DNA from: Moraxellaceae bacterium
GTDB lineage: Bacteria; Pseudomonadota; Gammaproteobacteria; Pseudomonadales; Moraxellaceae
Direction: 5' to 3'
Assembly: GCA_020697295.1 (NCBI GenBank)
Contig: JAJFBF010000008.1
Coordinates: 1-64,000, forward strand
Length of the DNA: 64,000 bases
Within the stretch, counting starts at the first letter, position 1. Every line of letters begins with the position of its first letter. Under the pieces are notes generated by a model. That model saw only the letters and a list, made by a program, of their open reading frames with translations. It was not told where the DNA came from and searched no databases. Position numbers and translations under genes: made by a program. Shown here piece after piece: positions 21,342-32,378 of this stretch.

Positions 21342-21735
21342 TTATCGGCAGGCGCGCAGGTACTCTTCCCGCTTCTGCATCCGCTCGGCATCGCTGGTGC
21401 GCTTGTAGCTGGCCGCGAATTCATAGTCACGGCGGGCATTGTCGCAGTCGGTCTCGTCGCGCGCGGGCGGAGCGGCGGTGGCCTGCCGCGACGCCCCGGA
21501 GTCATTCGAACCCGAACGCTGCGCGTCGGAATTGCGTCCGGCCCAGTTGCGCAGGCCTTCACTGCTCAGGACACTGGCCGGCGCCACCTTGACCTGCTGC
21601 TGGACCTGCCCCGCCGCCGCGCAGGGAACGTCGCTGAACGTCTGCCGGCCGTCCGGCTGCGTGCATTTGTAAACCTGCTCGGCAAAAGCCGGACCGCAGC
21701 TAATCAATAGCAGTGCCGTAAATAACTGTTTCATC
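21342..21735 (-). CDS. DUF4124 domain-containing secreted protein
   Basis: signal peptide then VYKCTQPDGRQTFSDVPC. Confidence 0.88.
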
Positions 21736-21863
21736 TTGTCCGCGTCCCTTAATTGTGGCCGCACCCTACAAGAGCTCCCGCGCAGGGTCCAGCCCCTGCC
21801 CGCCTCTCGGCCGCTTTTCCTCTCGCCCCCGCCATCCGCCGGCTGATCGCCGCAAACTTTTAG

Positions 21864-21989
21864 TTCCTGGTTCCTGGTTCCTGGCTTCTGGCTTCTGGCT
21901 TCTGGCTTCTGGCTTCTGGCTTCTGGCTTCTGGCTTCTGGCTTCTGGCGGTGGCGGTGGCGGTGGCGGTGGCGGTGGCGGTGGCGGTGG
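21864..21989 (+). repeat. compound microsatellite (TTCCTGG)3 (CTTCTGG)9 (CGGTGG)7
   Basis: read directly, uninterrupted. Confidence 0.97.
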
Positions 21990-22108
21990 CAAGGGATGCT
22001 CAGGCTCCAGGCGCACCATCAGGGTTGCCGGCCCTTCCCCTAAATAAATGACGTCGTCGGCAATTCTCATTACATTCGTATCCCTGCCGTTACCTCAGAG
22101 ATACGCCC

Positions 22109-22804
22109 ATGCCCCGCCTCCACCTGGAATTCCACAAGTCGGACCGTATCGGCTGGCTGCGGGCGGCCGTGCTGGGCGCCAATGACGGCACCATTTCCAC
22201 GGCCAGCCTGGTGGTGGGCGTGGCGGCGGCCGGCGCCTCCCAGGGCACGCTGCTGCTGACGGGCGTGGCGGGACTGGTCGCGGGCGCCATGTCGATGGCG
22301 GCGGGCGAATATGTCTCCGTCATGTCGCAGTCCGACACCGAGAACGCCGACCTGGCGCGGGAGCGCGGGGAACTGGAGTCGCAACCCGAGCACGAGCTCG
22401 ACGAGCTGACCGAGATCTATGCCAGCCGCGGACTCGATGCGGCCCTGGCACGGCAGGTGGCCGTGCAGATGACGGCCCACAACGCCCTCGAGGCGCATGC
22501 CCGCGACGAGCTCGGCATTACCGAGACCCTGCGCGCCCGGCCGGTGCAGGCCTCCCTTGCCTCCGCCGCTTCCTTCGCCCTGGGCGCCAGCGTCCCCATC
22601 ATCACCGTGCTGCTGGCGCCGGGTGGCTGGGCCGCCAGCATCACCACCGCGGCCTCGCTGCTGACGCTGCTCGTGCTGGGCGGCCTGGCCGCGGCGGCCG
22701 GCGGCGCCTCCGTGACCAAAGGCGCGGTACGCGTCGCATTCTGGGGCGCGCTGGCGATGGCCGCCTCGGCGGCGGTGGGCCAGCTGTTCGGCGCCACGCT
22801 GTAA
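22109..22804 (+). CDS. VIT1/CCC1 family transporter
   Basis: DRIGWLRAAVLGANDGTISTASLVVGVAAAG; AMSMAAGEYVSVMSQSDTE. Confidence 0.93.
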   Translation: MPRLHLEFHKSDRIGWLRAAVLGANDGTISTASLVVGVAAAGASQGTLLLTGVAGLVAGAMSMAAGEYVSVMSQSDTENADLARERGELESQPEHELDELTEIYASRGLDAALARQVAVQMTAHNALEAHARDELGITETLRARPVQASLASAASFALGASVPIITVLLAPGGWAASITTAASLLTLLVLGGLAAAAGGASVTKGAVRVAFWGALAMAASAAVGQLFGATL

Positions 22805-23053
22805 CGCCCCCGGCGAGCGCGCTGTCATCACGGCCACGCCGCCCTTGCCTGCGCAGGGGTGGACGCTGGCCGCCTCTCCGTTCCGGGTTTCCGGAACCCC
22901 TGCACATTTCGTAGCGCACCGTAGAAGCCGACAGTCTGTTACGGAGGCGCGTGCCAGAATGGCCGCAACGGCTGCGTGTTGTTGCCTGTGCTCGTCCTGA
23001 CGCAAGGCTGCCGCAGGCGCGCTGTCACCACGTCTCGGCTGACGGGGAGGCTC

Positions 23054-24112
23054 ATGGATTCTTCCGCGCTTCACCAGAAAACCTTCCTGCTGCTGATGGT
23101 GCTGGCATCGCTGGCCTTTGGCTGGATTCTCCTGCCGTTCTTTGATGCCGTGTTCTGGGGCATCGTGCTGGCCATCGTTTTTGTACCGCTCTACCGCCGG
23201 CTGCTGCCGCGCCTGCGTCAGCGCCGCAACCTGGCCGCTTCGCTCACCCTCCTGCTCTGCCTCGTCATCGTGATCCTGCCGCTGACCCTGATCGGCTCCC
23301 AGCTGGTCAAGGAAGGGGTGCTGGTCTATGAGGGCATCCGCTCCGGCCAGCTCGATATGGGCGGCTATTTCCGGCAAGGCGTCGGGCTCCTGCCCGGCTG
23401 GCTGCAGCGGCTGCTTGGGCGCCAGGGCCTCACCGATTTCAGCACACTGGGGGAACGCATCGCGACACTGGCGCTGCAGGGCCGGCAGTTCCTGACCGGC
23501 CAGGCCCTGGCGGTGGGTCAAGGCACCTTCAAGTTCCTGACCAGCCTCGTGCTCATGTTGTACCTGCTGTTTTTCCTTTTGCGCGACGGCGACCACCTGG
23601 CCACGCGCATCCGCGAGGCGCTGCCGCTGGACGATTCGGACAAACATCGCCTGTTCGCCAAGTTCACCACGGTGATTCGCGCGACCATCAAGGGCAACTT
23701 CGTGGTGGCGGCCGTGCAGGGCACGCTGGGCGGACTGATCTTCGCCTTCCTGGGCATCCAGGGCGCGGTCCTGTGGGGCGCAGTGATGGCCTTCCTGTCG
23801 CTGCTGCCGGCGCTCGGGGCGGCTCTGGTGTGGGCGCCGGTGGCAATTTTTTTCCTGCTCTCGGGCTCCATCGCCAAGGGCGTGATCCTGATCGCCTTCG
23901 GCGTGCTGGCCATCGGCCTGATCGACAACCTCCTGCGGCCCCTGCTGGTCGGTCGCGACACGCGCATGCCCGACTATGTCGTGCTGATTTCCACGCTCGG
24001 CGGGCTGGCGCTGTTCGGACTCAGCGGCTTCATCATCGGCCCGGTGATTGCGGCGCTGTTCATCGCCACCTGGGACCTGTTTGCACCGGCGGGTGAGGAA
24101 CCCGCTCGCTGA
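23054..24112 (+). CDS. AI-2E family transporter
   Basis: multi-TM with ALGAALVWAPVAIFFLLSG and DNLLRPLLVGRDTRMPDYVVLISTLGGL. Confidence 0.92.
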   Translation: MDSSALHQKTFLLLMVLASLAFGWILLPFFDAVFWGIVLAIVFVPLYRRLLPRLRQRRNLAASLTLLLCLVIVILPLTLIGSQLVKEGVLVYEGIRSGQLDMGGYFRQGVGLLPGWLQRLLGRQGLTDFSTLGERIATLALQGRQFLTGQALAVGQGTFKFLTSLVLMLYLLFFLLRDGDHLATRIREALPLDDSDKHRLFAKFTTVIRATIKGNFVVAAVQGTLGGLIFAFLGIQGAVLWGAVMAFLSLLPALGAALVWAPVAIFFLLSGSIAKGVILIAFGVLAIGLIDNLLRPLLVGRDTRMPDYVVLISTLGGLALFGLSGFIIGPVIAALFIATWDLFAPAGEEPAR

Positions 24113-24523
24113 GGCCCGTCATCTCCGCAGGAGCACGGCGCCCCATGGCGCCTGCACCGGCGCACTCCTTGCCGGCCCCGACGCCCTTGCCTACCTCAGC
24201 CTGCGGGATCAATCGCCCCCTTCGACTCAACTCCTCATCCGCTGCCTCGAACCAGCCATGAAAGCGTTCGGCTGCGTGGATGACATGCAGAGTTGAGGAC
24301 ACTCTGCCGTAAAAATTTTATATCTCATTGTGCTTATGTGGTCAGCACGCCTGTAAATGCGAAGAAACACGCAATGCGAGCGCCACGACGGCGACAGTAA
24401 GATGACTGTTAAGACAGGTAGTCTTCAGCACGAACCGGAAATTCACGCCTATTAGCTGCCCTGATTTCAAAAGCGGGAAGAAGAATAAACCAACACTGGC
24501 GGAAGCCCACGGAGGAAAAAATC

Positions 24524-25819
24524 ATGACAAGCATGGAAGCATGGTCATTAAAAAAACGCGTCATCAGCCGGTATCTGACCCGGATGGAAGTCGAGGCCTT
24601 CGGGGCCGAGCTGGACGCCCTGCGCAAGCGGATACGCGCGGAACTCGGCGCGAGCGATGTAACGCACATCAAACGGGTCATGCGCTGGCAGCGCCGGCTC
24701 GAGACCGGCGGACGCCTGGCCCTGCAGTTCAATTTCTTCAATCCGCTGCTGTGGGCCGGCGGCGTGAGCGCCCTGGCCGCCTCCAAGATCCTCAACACGC
24801 TGGAAATCGGGCACAACGTCATGCATGGCCAGTACGACTGGGCCAATGACCCCGAACTTAAGGGCGCCACCTTCGAATGGGACTTCCTTTGCCCCAGTGA
24901 CAACTGGCGCAGCCTCCATAACATCTATCATCACCGCTACACCAACATTGTCGGCAAGGACCGTGATATCGGGTACGGGCTGCTGCGCATGGCCGAGGCG
25001 CAACCCTGGCACCCGGTTCGCCTGGTGACCCAGCCCGCCCTCACCCTGTTCACCGCCGTAGCCATGGAGTGGGGCATCGCCCTTTACGAGCTCGAGCTGG
25101 GCAAGGTCGCCAAGGGCAAATGGCACTGGCACGAGCGCAAGGCCAGCGTCAAGGCACTGGCCGGCAAGGTCCTGCGGCAGCGAGGCAAGGATTACGTCGT
25201 GTTCCCGCTGCTGGCCGGGCCTTTTTTCGCGCCGGTGCTGCTCGGCAATTTCACCGCCAACCTGCTGCACAATATGTGGTGGTTCTCGCTGATTTTCTGC
25301 GGTCATTTCCCGGAGGATATCGAGATGTTCAGCCGCGAAGAATGCACGGACGAAACCCGCGCGGAGTGGTATGTGCGACAGATCCTCAGTACCGGCAATA
25401 TCGAAGGGGGCCGCTTCTTCCGCATCATGAGCGGCCATGTGGGTCACCAGATCGAGCATCACCTGTTCCCGACACTGCCCGCGCACCGCTGCGCCGAGAT
25501 CGCGCCCGAGGTGCGTGCCCTCTGCGAGAAATACGGACTGCCCTACCATAGCGGCCCCCTGCACCGTCAGCTGGGCTCCGCCCTCAAACGGGTGTTGCGG
25601 CACACTTTCCCGAATAACGACGCCGCTCAGCCAGCGCAGACAGCGGCGCGCCCCAGGGTGATGCTGGACAAGCTGTATCAGCTGGGGTTGCTGTCACCGC
25701 GAGTTCCCGGCGGGCGCCGTCCGGGCAAGGCAGCGGATACTCTCGCCACGCTGAGCGCAGAGGCTGTCCGCCCCCCCTCAACCCCACCGCAGGTTGCCGG
25801 CCTGGCTGCCGCAAGCTGA
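24524..25819 (+). CDS. membrane fatty acid desaturase (second paralog)
   Basis: HNVMHGQYDW, HNIYHHRYTN, HQIEHHLFPTLP. Confidence 0.92.
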   Translation: MTSMEAWSLKKRVISRYLTRMEVEAFGAELDALRKRIRAELGASDVTHIKRVMRWQRRLETGGRLALQFNFFNPLLWAGGVSALAASKILNTLEIGHNVMHGQYDWANDPELKGATFEWDFLCPSDNWRSLHNIYHHRYTNIVGKDRDIGYGLLRMAEAQPWHPVRLVTQPALTLFTAVAMEWGIALYELELGKVAKGKWHWHERKASVKALAGKVLRQRGKDYVVFPLLAGPFFAPVLLGNFTANLLHNMWWFSLIFCGHFPEDIEMFSREECTDETRAEWYVRQILSTGNIEGGRFFRIMSGHVGHQIEHHLFPTLPAHRCAEIAPEVRALCEKYGLPYHSGPLHRQLGSALKRVLRHTFPNNDAAQPAQTAARPRVMLDKLYQLGLLSPRVPGGRRPGKAADTLATLSAEAVRPPSTPPQVAGLAAAS

Positions 25820-25867
25820 CGCCCGGCCTGCATCGAAGTCGCCAACGGCGGTCGTCCGGTCAGCTCG

Positions 25868-27091
25868 TCAATGCGGCCGCCGCTGCAACTGCCAGCTCAA
25901 CCAGAGCATGGGCAGCAGCAAGACCGCATTAGCCAGGTAGGGCAGGTGCGGATGAACCTGGTAGAGCCCGGTGCCCAGCACCGGCCCGATGATGGAGCCC
26001 AGGGCCGGTACCGCCGAAGTAAGGCCGGCCAGGGCGCCCTGCTCTGCCGGCCCCACCGCCAGCGAGGCCAGCGCCAGGCAGGCCGGGAAGGCCAGGCCGA
26101 TACCGAGGCCACACAAACCCACGCCCAGATACAGGCCGCCAATGCTGCCGGCCACGCCCAGCACGACGGAGCCGGCGACCAGGCTGGCCATGCCCCAGAA
26201 GGTCAGGCGCGCCGGCGACCAGTGCAGGCGCTGCACCAGCACGGCCTGGGCCACCAGCGCCACGGCGGCGGAGAGCATGAGGGCGAAGCCCACCTGGCGG
26301 GCCGCCGCCTGACTGTCGAGGTGGAGCGTGTCCTGGAAATAAAACGCCAGCGTCTGCTGCACCACCGAATAGGCCACCAGCATCGCCACCGCGATCATCA
26401 GCACCCGGCGATAGCGGGGGTCGTTGTAGCCCAGGTTGATGCGGGCGGAGTCGCCGTCACCGGTGTCATGGCGCGGCGACTCGGGCAGGCGCCAGGCCAT
26501 GAGCAACAGGCAGATGCCGGTGATGGCGGCGGCAAAGAGCAGGGGCGCCAGCAGGCTGATGGCGGCAAGCAGGCCGCCGCAGGCCGGGCCGATGATGGTG
26601 CCGGTGCTGTTGGCGGCGCCGAGGCGCGCAAGGCCGGCCGTGCGCGTCGCCGGCGTGGTGATGTCGCAGATATAGGCATTGGCGGCCGGCATGGTGCCCG
26701 CCATCACCAGCGACTGCAGGCAACGCGCGACCACCAGGCAGGTCCACAGCATGAGTCCCTGCAGCCAGCCCACCATGCCGGTCCAGAACAGGCCGGCGAA
26801 GAGCAGGGTGCCGGCAGTATAGCCGGAGAGTCCCAGCAGGATGACGCGGCGCCGGCCCCAGACATCGCTCTGCCGGCCCCAGAAACGGGCCGCCAGCGCA
26901 TACACGGCCGAGGACAGGGTAATGATGATGCCGACCTGCAATTCCTTGAGCCCGACCTCGCGGCCCAGCAAGGGCAGCAGGGTGAACACCAGCGTCTGCC
27001 CCAGCACCATGGACATGATGGCCAGGAACAACAGCGTGAAAGGCTGGGCGGGCGGTGGCGTTTCGGGCAGGGTCTGGCCAGGTGCAGTCAT
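25868..27091 (-). CDS. MFS transporter
   Basis: 12 TM, GRQSDVWGRRRVILLGLSGY motif A. Confidence 0.92.
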   Translation of the reverse strand: MTAPGQTLPETPPPAQPFTLLFLAIMSMVLGQTLVFTLLPLLGREVGLKELQVGIIITLSSAVYALAARFWGRQSDVWGRRRVILLGLSGYTAGTLLFAGLFWTGMVGWLQGLMLWTCLVVARCLQSLVMAGTMPAANAYICDITTPATRTAGLARLGAANSTGTIIGPACGGLLAAISLLAPLLFAAAITGICLLLMAWRLPESPRHDTGDGDSARINLGYNDPRYRRVLMIAVAMLVAYSVVQQTLAFYFQDTLHLDSQAAARQVGFALMLSAAVALVAQAVLVQRLHWSPARLTFWGMASLVAGSVVLGVAGSIGGLYLGVGLCGLGIGLAFPACLALASLAVGPAEQGALAGLTSAVPALGSIIGPVLGTGLYQVHPHLPYLANAVLLLPMLWLSWQLQRRPH

Positions 27092-27305
27092 GAGTCCCTT
27101 TGCAAAGGCAGGGCGTGGCGGCCAACAGCAGGAAGAGGGCTATGCTGCCATTCTCCCCCATTGCCACGCCGGCTGCCCAGCTCCGGGCGCCAGGCTGCGG
27201 GCCTCCCTCCACCAGTCCGTTTCCCGTACCAGTGATGGTCCGGGGGCTTGGCAACCCGTCCCTTGCTGTGGCTAGTTAACGGCTTTCCAATATCAGGACA
27301 GGGAA

Positions 27306-28463
27306 ATGTCGACGACTCCGGTCAAGACCTGGCGCGAGACACTGGCTGCCGTGCTCGAGTGGTCGCCCGTGGACAAGGGTCAGATCATGATGCTGATGCT
27401 GGTGCCCGTCCTGGTCCAGTACCAGTTGTGGGCCTGGGCGGTGCTGCAGCGGCCGGACCGCGAGGAGCTGGTCAATGTGGCGGCCCTGACCCGCCTGATG
27501 TGGAGCGAGGCGCTGCTGGCCGTCGGCGCCGTGCTGCTCATTGGCCTCGGTCGCTGGCTGCGCCGGCACTGGCCCGACACCCTCTGGTTCCAGCACGTCT
27601 CGGCGCAATATTACACGCTGACGCTGTGCTATCTGGGCTATCAGGTCGGCATGAACGCGATCAGCACCGGCATCGTGCTGCTGGGGGCCCCCGTGTTCGG
27701 CTTTATCGTGATGAACCGGCGCGTGATCTGGCCGGCCACGACCACGGCCCTCGTGGGCACCCTCGGCCTCAGCTATTGCAGCGCCCTTGGCTACCTGCCC
27801 TACGCGCCGGTCATGGTGCAACCGACCACCCCGGCCAGTGAACTCTTCCACCTCAACAGCATGCTCGGCTTCGCGGCGCCGCACTTCATCATCATCCTGC
27901 TGCTGGCCGACCAGACCCTGAGCTGGTGGCGCCAGCGCGAGGACACCATCCGCGAACTCTCGCGCACCGATGCGCTGACCGGCCTCAACAATCGTCGCGC
28001 CATCATGGAAATGCTCGACAAGGAAGTGGCGCGCACCCGCCGCCATGGTCCGCCGCTGGCCGTGGTCATCCTCGACCTCGACCATTTCAAGAAGATCAAC
28101 GACAGCTGGGGCCATCCCACGGGCGATCGCGTGCTGCAGCAGGCGGCACAGGTGCTGCGCCAGTGCATCCGCCAGACCGACGTGGTGGGCCGCTATGGCG
28201 GCGAGGAATTCATGATCGTGCTGCCGGACACAACGCTCGAGGGCGCGGCGGTGCTGATCGAACGCTGCCGCGCGCAGCTCGCCGCCGCCATCATCACCGC
28301 CGACAGCGGCGAGACCTTCACCATCAGCGCGAGCTTTGGCCTGGTCGGCAACGAGCAGAACATGGTGCTCGCGAGCGAGGCGCTGATCAAACTGGCCGAC
28401 GATGCGCTCTACCGCGCCAAGGCGGGTGGACGCAACCGCGTCGAGATCGCCGCGGCGGCCTGA
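27306..28463 (+). CDS. membrane diguanylate cyclase (GGEEF, I-site RQTD)
   Basis: N-terminal multi-TM domain paralogous to 4082-6493 and 56050-57195; RQTDVVGRYGGEEF. Confidence 0.95.
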   Translation: MSTTPVKTWRETLAAVLEWSPVDKGQIMMLMLVPVLVQYQLWAWAVLQRPDREELVNVAALTRLMWSEALLAVGAVLLIGLGRWLRRHWPDTLWFQHVSAQYYTLTLCYLGYQVGMNAISTGIVLLGAPVFGFIVMNRRVIWPATTTALVGTLGLSYCSALGYLPYAPVMVQPTTPASELFHLNSMLGFAAPHFIIILLLADQTLSWWRQREDTIRELSRTDALTGLNNRRAIMEMLDKEVARTRRHGPPLAVVILDLDHFKKINDSWGHPTGDRVLQQAAQVLRQCIRQTDVVGRYGGEEFMIVLPDTTLEGAAVLIERCRAQLAAAIITADSGETFTISASFGLVGNEQNMVLASEALIKLADDALYRAKAGGRNRVEIAAAA

Positions 28464-28630
28464 AGCGCGGCTGCCGCAGAGGCGAAGCGCGCCCTGTTAC
28501 CCTGCGCGGCCCCTCCCGGCGACAGGCCGAGCCGCTCCGCCGCCTCACCCGATCGATACGCCCCGCTCCCGGGCAGGGCCGCCGGCGCTGGACTACTGTT
28601 ACCTGTCCCCTATCCACCCGGAGACATGTG

Positions 28631-29005
28631 ATGGCACACGAACAATTTTCCAGCTGCATCGAAGCCTGCAATACCTGCGCCACAGCCTGCGATCACTGCG
28701 CCACAGCCTGCCTGCTGGAACAGGACATCAAAGCCATGGCCCGCTGCATCGCCCTCGACATCGACTGCGCCCAGGCTTGCCGCCTGGCGGCCGGCTTCAT
28801 GGCGCGCGACAGTGAAATGGCCGCCTACTTCTGCAAGTTCTGCGAGGAAATGTGCGAAGCCTGCGGCGAGGAATGCGCGCGGCACGCGCATGGCCATTGC
28901 CAGGAGTGCGCGCTGGCCTGCCGGCGCTGTGCCGAGGAATGCCGGCGCATGGCCGTCAAGATGCCGGGCGCGCGGGCCGCGCAAGCGGCCTCGCCCTCGC
29001 ACTGA
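28631..29005 (+). CDS. four-helix-bundle copper-binding protein (Csp-like), no signal peptide
   Basis: 19 Cys spaced CxxC/CxxxC over 124 aa; no TAT or Sec signal. Confidence 0.85.
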   Translation: MAHEQFSSCIEACNTCATACDHCATACLLEQDIKAMARCIALDIDCAQACRLAAGFMARDSEMAAYFCKFCEEMCEACGEECARHAHGHCQECALACRRCAEECRRMAVKMPGARAAQAASPSH

Positions 29006-29057
29006 CGCGAGCACCCGAAAAAACGCGCCCCGGTCGCGGCACCCGCCAGAATTCCGG

Positions 29058-31760
29058 TCAGGCGTGCTGCGGCCGGACGCGCAGGGAGTGACGCAGGGCT
29101 TCCAGCACCTGGGCCCGCGTCACCGGCTTGCTGAGGTAATCGTCCACGCCGGCGGCGCGGGCCTCGCGGATGCGGTCCGGCGTGGCATGTGCGCTGAGGG
29201 CGATGATCCAGCACGGCGAGTGTCCCTCCTGCCCCTCCCAATCGCGGATGCGGCGCGTGGCCACATGCCCGTCCATCTGCGGCATTTCCGTGTCCATGAG
29301 CACGACGTCCCACTGGCCGGGCGCCGCGGTCACGGCCGCGAGGGCAAGCGCGCCATTTTCCACGACGGAAACTTTGATGCCCAGGCTGTTGAGCAGGCTC
29401 ACGATCACCAACTGGTTGACGACGTTATCCTCGGCGACCAGCACGCGCAGATGGCCAAGGCCATTGCCCTGCCCATCCACGGGATCGGCACTGGGAGCCG
29501 GCTCGGCACGAAGAGAGGACAGCAGCAAGGATCTGAACTGAAGCGGATGCAGGGGCAGCTCCAGCACCTTCATCGCCCCCGGCAGGAGCGGCTGCGCGAG
29601 CGGCCAGGCCTGCAGCAACGCGGCGCCATTTTCCCGCGCCGGGCGCCCTGCCTCCGCCGATTGGTCCGGCCCCAGCAACAGCACGTCACAGGCAGGCGTG
29701 GGCGCTGACGGGTCGACATGGTCGAGGCTCTGCACGGCCATGCCCCAACGCCCGGCCCAGGTCGCCAGATGACTGACCAGCACAGGGTCGCCGCTGGCCA
29801 CGCACAGGCTCTTGCCCGCCAGCCCGGGCACCGGCTCGGATGCCGCCACGGCAACGACCGGCAAGGTAAACCAGAAGCAGGTGCGCCCGGGCTGGCTGCT
29901 GACGCCAATGCGGCCCCCCAGCAACTCCACCAGGCGCTTGGAAATGACCAGGCCCAGGCCGGTGCCGCCGTACTGGCGGCTGGTGCCGGCCGCCGCCTGC
30001 TCGTAAGAGCGAAACAGCCGTCGCACCTCGTCCGGGGAGAGTCCGATACCGCTGTCCTCCACCTCGAAACGCAGCACAGGATGGGCGCCCTCCCCCTCGG
30101 CCTGCAGGCTCACGCGCAGGTGAATGGCCCCGCGCTCGGTGAACTTGCAGGCATTGCCCAGCAGGTTGTTGAGAATCTGCTTGAGGCGCAGGGGATCGGT
30201 ATGGACGACGGCCGGCACCGCCGGGTCCATGCGCACCCACAACGCCAGCTGCTTGTCGACGATGCGCGGCGCGTGCAGGGCCACGCAATCGCCCAGCAAT
30301 TGCTCCAGTGAAGTGTCGATATGCTCCAGGCCCAGCTTCCCGGCCTCGATCTTGGAGTAATCAAGGATGTCGTTGATCACGGTGAGCAGGGATTGCGAGG
30401 AGCGGTAGATGGTATCGGCATACTGGCTCTGCTGCTCGGTGAGCGGCGTGTGCCGCAGCAACTCCGACAGGCCCAGCACGCCGTTCATGGGCGTGCGGAT
30501 TTCGTGGCTCATGGTGGCGAGGAATTCGCTCTTGGCCTGGCTCAGCGCCTCGGCATGGGACTTTTCCGCCTTGAGCCGGTTGATCTGCGCCGCCAGCGCC
30601 CGCGACAGCAAGGCCACGGCCAGGAAGCTGCCGACCTCCACCAGGTGTTCGGTGAAAAGGTTGCGCGGCACTATGCCGAGCTTGTTCAGCACGAGCAGGA
30701 TGGACCCGAACAGAAAGCAGGCCCAGGCCACGATAAAGCCGTTCAGCTCGGGCTTTTCCGCCTCGGAGCGGTCATGCGAGAGCAGGATGGCGATGCCCGC
30801 CGTCAGCGACAGGCTAAAGATCACCAGCATCTGCAGGATCAGGAGCGGCGTGCGTCCCATCCAGGGCAAGAGCAGCAACAGCACCACGCCAGCCACGCTG
30901 TGCGCCCACAGCAGGCGGGACAGGCGCGGCGTCCACCTGCCCAGGTTGAGGAATCGGATCACGAACCAGGGGGCGATCATGACGATGACGGCCAGCGTGG
31001 CCTCAATGGCGATCGTCAGGACATGAGCCTGATCCGGCCAGAGAAATCGCGTCCCGAAGCCCTGCAGTACCACCTGCAGGGCCGTAATCACCGTCGCCCA
31101 GCAGACATAGGGCAGCCAGGCCGATTCGTGCAGCGAGGTGTAGAGCAGCAGGCTGTAGAGGATCATGACCAGCATGCCACCCAGCAACAGGCTGTGGATG
31201 ACGGTCACCAGGGCGCTGTACTCGGAAAATTCCCGTGCCGGCATCAGCACGAGTGGCAATTGCAGATTGGGCGTTTCGAAGCGCATCAGGATTTCGCGCG
31301 GCGCCTGCGGCGGCAGCTCGACGGCGAAGGCAAAGGCGAGGGTCTGCAAGCTGCGCTGGTCGTAGGGCAGGTCGGCGCCTTCGCGGTAATGCGTGAGCAC
31401 CTGCCGCTCCTCATCCAGCAGCCACAGGTCCACCAGTGTGATCAGCGGGTAGTCCAGCCCCAGCACCCAGTCGCGCGCGGCATGGCTGTGATTGCTCAAC
31501 GCCAGCCGGTACCAGCAGACCTCGGTGGTATAGCCGTGATTGGGGACCGCCGGACCACTGGCGCGCCAGGGCCAGCGCCCGGGATCCTGGCGCAGGGCCT
31601 CGATATCGGGCGCCGCCGACGGAGGCATGCAGAAGTGGCGCAGTTGCGGGTAGGGCTGGTAGCGGTCATGCCCGGCCTCCAGCGTCAGCACGGACGCCGG
31701 CGCCGGCAATGCGGCAAAAAACAGTACGAGGAAGGCCACCCAGCCGCGCCATGCTTTCAT
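29058..31760 (-). CDS. hybrid sensor histidine kinase with 7TMR-DISM sensor and C-terminal receiver
   Basis: DISMED2-like extracellular domain, 7 [13 protein letters not shown]-box, [14 protein letters not shown], receiver [12 protein letters not shown]. Confidence 0.93.
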   Translation of the reverse strand: MKAWRGWVAFLVLFFAALPAPASVLTLEAGHDRYQPYPQLRHFCMPPSAAPDIEALRQDPGRWPWRASGPAVPNHGYTTEVCWYRLALSNHSHAARDWVLGLDYPLITLVDLWLLDEERQVLTHYREGADLPYDQRSLQTLAFAFAVELPPQAPREILMRFETPNLQLPLVLMPAREFSEYSALVTVIHSLLLGGMLVMILYSLLLYTSLHESAWLPYVCWATVITALQVVLQGFGTRFLWPDQAHVLTIAIEATLAVIVMIAPWFVIRFLNLGRWTPRLSRLLWAHSVAGVVLLLLLPWMGRTPLLILQMLVIFSLSLTAGIAILLSHDRSEAEKPELNGFIVAWACFLFGSILLVLNKLGIVPRNLFTEHLVEVGSFLAVALLSRALAAQINRLKAEKSHAEALSQAKSEFLATMSHEIRTPMNGVLGLSELLRHTPLTEQQSQYADTIYRSSQSLLTVINDILDYSKIEAGKLGLEHIDTSLEQLLGDCVALHAPRIVDKQLALWVRMDPAVPAVVHTDPLRLKQILNNLLGNACKFTERGAIHLRVSLQAEGEGAHPVLRFEVEDSGIGLSPDEVRRLFRSYEQAAAGTSRQYGGTGLGLVISKRLVELLGGRIGVSSQPGRTCFWFTLPVVAVAASEPVPGLAGKSLCVASGDPVLVSHLATWAGRWGMAVQSLDHVDPSAPTPACDVLLLGPDQSAEAGRPARENGAALLQAWPLAQPLLPGAMKVLELPLHPLQFRSLLLSSLRAEPAPSADPVDGQGNGLGHLRVLVAEDNVVNQLVIVSLLNSLGIKVSVVENGALALAAVTAAPGQWDVVLMDTEMPQMDGHVATRRIRDWEGQEGHSPCWIIALSAHATPDRIREARAAGVDDYLSKPVTRAQVLEALRHSLRVRPQHA

Positions 31761-32239
31761 TCCCACTCCCCGCTCCTTCCTGCCTCGGGCCGTCAGGCCG
31801 GGTGCCAATTGGCGCATGCGGCCCACGCTCGGCCCAAGCGTTTGTTCCGGAGGATGGCGCGAATGGCAGGATAGCGGGACGAAAGGCAGAGCGGCGAGAG
31901 TACAAAAAGGACGGCTGGCGATTGTGTGAACAGCGTCACCCAAGTCAGGCGCAAGCCCGTCAATTCAGCACCAGTGGTGTGGCCGGCCGGGAATGCCCGC
32001 CCGGCGTGTGCGGCGGTGGCCGGCTGAAGCCGCAACCGCAGGCAATCAAGGCGTCCGGAAATGCCGGAGAGCGGCCTTCCGTCCCGGCAATGTCCGTCAT
32101 CACATGGAAACGGGCGAGCCATTCGCAGTCGATGTTGCACCGGAATGGAGCGCCATGCCGAGCCGGCTCCGGCGCAGGAAAGCGGCGGCGCGGCCTGGCG
32201 GCGTTATTGCAAAACAGGCTATCCGGCGGCATCGCAAAA

Positions 32240-32285
32240 AAAGAAAAGGGGCGGCACGCCTGGCGGCGCCCGCCCCTTTTCTTGA
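32240..32285 (-). terminator. Rho-independent terminator
   Basis: minus strand aaaaggggcggg...ccgccccttttcttttttt. Confidence 0.8.
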
Positions 32286-32344
32286 CCTTACGACTTTGGT
32301 ATCCGCCCTGGCGGCCATTTCAGCCGGGCGTCTGCCTCCTGCAA

Positions 32345-32374
32345 GTCGGGATGAATTCCGACCTGCCGGAACAG
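32345..32374. repeat. REP-like palindrome, copy 3, with ctgccggaacag arm
   Basis: gtcgggatgaattccgacctgccggaacag. Confidence 0.75.
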
Positions 32375-32378
32375 GCGC

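Noticed and set aside
21755-22051. 98-aa plus ORF with ASGFWLL and AVAV repeats
   Set aside because: Translation of the microsatellite; no SD or family support
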